A stretch of DNA of 64,000 bases from Draconibacterium aestuarii (GTDB lineage: Bacteria; Bacteroidota; Bacteroidia; Bacteroidales; Prolixibacteraceae), in contig JAPOHD010000007.1 of assembly GCA_026671195.1 (NCBI GenBank), positions 248,001 to 312,000 of the forward strand. The letters are read 5' to 3'. Shown here in pieces: positions 63,110 through 64,000 of the stretch (its first letter is position 1; every line of letters begins with the position of its first letter). The notes beneath the pieces were generated by a model. It was not told the DNA's origin, did no database searches, and saw only the letters and a program-made list of their open reading frames with translations. A program made the position numbers and the translations under genes.

Positions 63110-64000
63110 CTAATCTACAATTATTTCATCTACAAAAATAAACACCCCCGAATTGGGTACTCTCGGATAAATGGTTTTAATTTTTAAATATTTACAGCTT
63201 GTTGTTTCAAAATCCACTTCAATGGTTCGGGTTACGCTATTGGAAGTTCTTATGGCTGACAAGTCCCGCTCAGATCGCCAGTTCTGCAGTCCCACGTATT
63301 TTTCTCCATCATTCGATACAGAAAGCTGTAACTCTTGTGGAAAAAATATACCTGCCCCGGTTTCCTCTATACAATTGTAACCTATTTTCGAAATTTCAGT
63401 TGGTTGATCAAATTCGATAGTAGTAACAAAATCGGTACTTAACATGCCCAGCCATTTCCCGTTACCCCACTTTGTTCCTCCAAAATCGGTATCCACCAGC
63501 GTGTACCCACCATTCGCTTTATATTTCCCGGTTGGTTCCGGATCAACAGTAACTTTGGCTCCCCGGGCCTTATGCAAAATGGCATCCGCCGATTCAACTT
63601 CTCCCATCACATTCCCATTTTTTACGGATATAGCGTTTACTGTTGCCGATGTACTTAACGAAAATGGCGCAGTGTATTTTACAGCAGTTTCCGGAGTGGG
63701 CTTCGTCCCATCAATGGTATAGTAAATTTCAGTTTCCAGTTCCGATTCAATGGTTACCTCAATATCTTTTGTATCCGCATTTAAAACAAATCCGATATTT
63801 GGGCGAAAGGCACTTTTAGCATAGTTAATATCCAATTGATCGTAATGCTGAATTAACCCGTCCATTTTTGCTCTGAAATGTTCCCAGTCTTTTTTACCTT
63901 TTGACTGCCAGGCTATTTCTGAAAGTGCCGCCATGCGAGGCATTGTCATATATTCTACTCGTTGTGGATTTTCCATATACTCGGTCCAAACGTTTCCCTG
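63110..64000 (-). CDS. GH20 beta-N-acetylhexosaminidase, C-terminal part (5' end outside window)
   Basis: The frame is open to the window edge (64000) upstream of the ATG at 63976, so about 296 C-terminal residues are seen. QGNVWTEYMENPQRVEYMTMPRMAALSEIAW at the start is the conserved end of the GH20 barrel, with the W-T-E substrate-site residues. A chitobiase-type C-terminal domain follows (YYTIDGTKPTPETAVKYTAPFSL, about visible residue 95), then a discoidin/F5-F8-type carbohydrate-binding module (about 155-296). It releases terminal GlcNAc or GalNAc. The catalytic Asp-Glu pair lies outside the window. With the sulfatase, the GH29 gene and SusC/SusD it suggests a HexNAc- and fucose-containing glycan. 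Confidence 0.92.
   Translation of the reverse strand, partial: QGNVWTEYMENPQRVEYMTMPRMAALSEIAWQSKGKKDWEHFRAKMDGLIQHYDQLDINYAKSAFRPNIGFVLNADTKDIEVTIESELETEIYYTIDGTKPTPETAVKYTAPFSLSTSATVNAISVKNGNVMGEVESADAILHKARGAKVTVDPEPTGKYKANGGYTLVDTDFGGTKWGNGKWLGMLSTDFVTTIEFDQPTEISKIGYNCIEETGAGIFFPQELQLSVSNDGEKYVGLQNWRSERDLSAIRTSNSVTRTIEVDFETTSCKYLKIKTIYPRVPNSGVFIFVDEIIVD

Noticed and set aside
1-64000. tRNA, rRNA, CRISPR arrays, insertion sequences, phage genes
   Set aside because: No cloverleaf, repeat-spacer pattern, transposase or terminal inverted repeat was seen anywhere in the window.

Overview
The window comes from a low-GC member of the Bacteroidota. The evidence is two SusC/SusD pairs, a giant hybrid two-component sensor, an ECF sigma/FecR pair, many lipoprotein signal peptides and several TAnnTTTG-type -7 promoter elements. 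The gene mix resembles marine or sediment Marinilabiliales/Prolixibacteraceae, but that placement is inference. I saw no tRNA, rRNA, CRISPR array or insertion sequence.

Layout. (1) 1-4.2 kb, plus: the end of a ChbG/YdjC-type deacetylase, a GH28 pectinase-family enzyme, a GDPD-family lipoprotein and a PHP-family lipoprotein, closed by a terminator. (2) 4.2-5.9 kb, minus: a DUF1080 lipoprotein followed by a wrecked amidohydrolase gene. (3) 6.2-13.3 kb, plus: an unusual propeller plus alpha-toroid secreted protein, a propeller histidine kinase, and a PQQ-type propeller lipoprotein. (4) 13.3-26.2 kb: a cell-wall salvage locus. On the minus strand are a split Amidase_3 enzyme, a double GT-A protein, a DUF4922 HIT-like protein, a SpoIID-domain protein without a signal peptide, an AmpG-like transporter and a TPR protein. 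Divergent from these are a BadF-type amino-sugar kinase and MurQ. (5) 26.4-43.2 kb: an arabinan utilisation locus with GH127, a hybrid sensor, SusC/SusD, three GH43 enzymes and GH51. (6) 43.3-47.9 kb, minus: a FadR-type regulator, a transglutaminase-like lipoprotein, an NlpC/P60 lipoprotein and an L-Ala-D/L-Glu-type epimerase, which together look like muropeptide-peptide salvage. (7) 48.1-64 kb: a sulfatase, a GH29 fucosidase, an ECF sigma/anti-sigma pair, an STN-bearing SusC, SusD and an MFS transporter. Convergent with these are a GH20 hexosaminidase (cut by the window end), a c-type haem/PD40 lipoprotein and a DUF6057-like membrane protein.

How they fit. Regions 4 and 6 can be read as one programme. 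Secreted amidase and NlpC/P60 cut wall material, an AmpG-like carrier imports muropeptides, the kinase and MurQ process MurNAc, and the epimerase handles the dipeptide. A 15-base near-palindrome (ATTTGTATTACAAAT and variants) lies in the control regions of both loci and in front of the FadR-type gene, suggesting shared control. The cytoplasmic SpoIID/DUF4922/double-GT trio inside the salvage locus has no obvious place in the textbook pathway and is the best candidate here for an undescribed system. Region 5 is an HTCS-controlled pectic arabinan locus. Region 7 is a sigma/anti-sigma-controlled locus for a sulfated, fucosylated, probably HexNAc-containing glycan.
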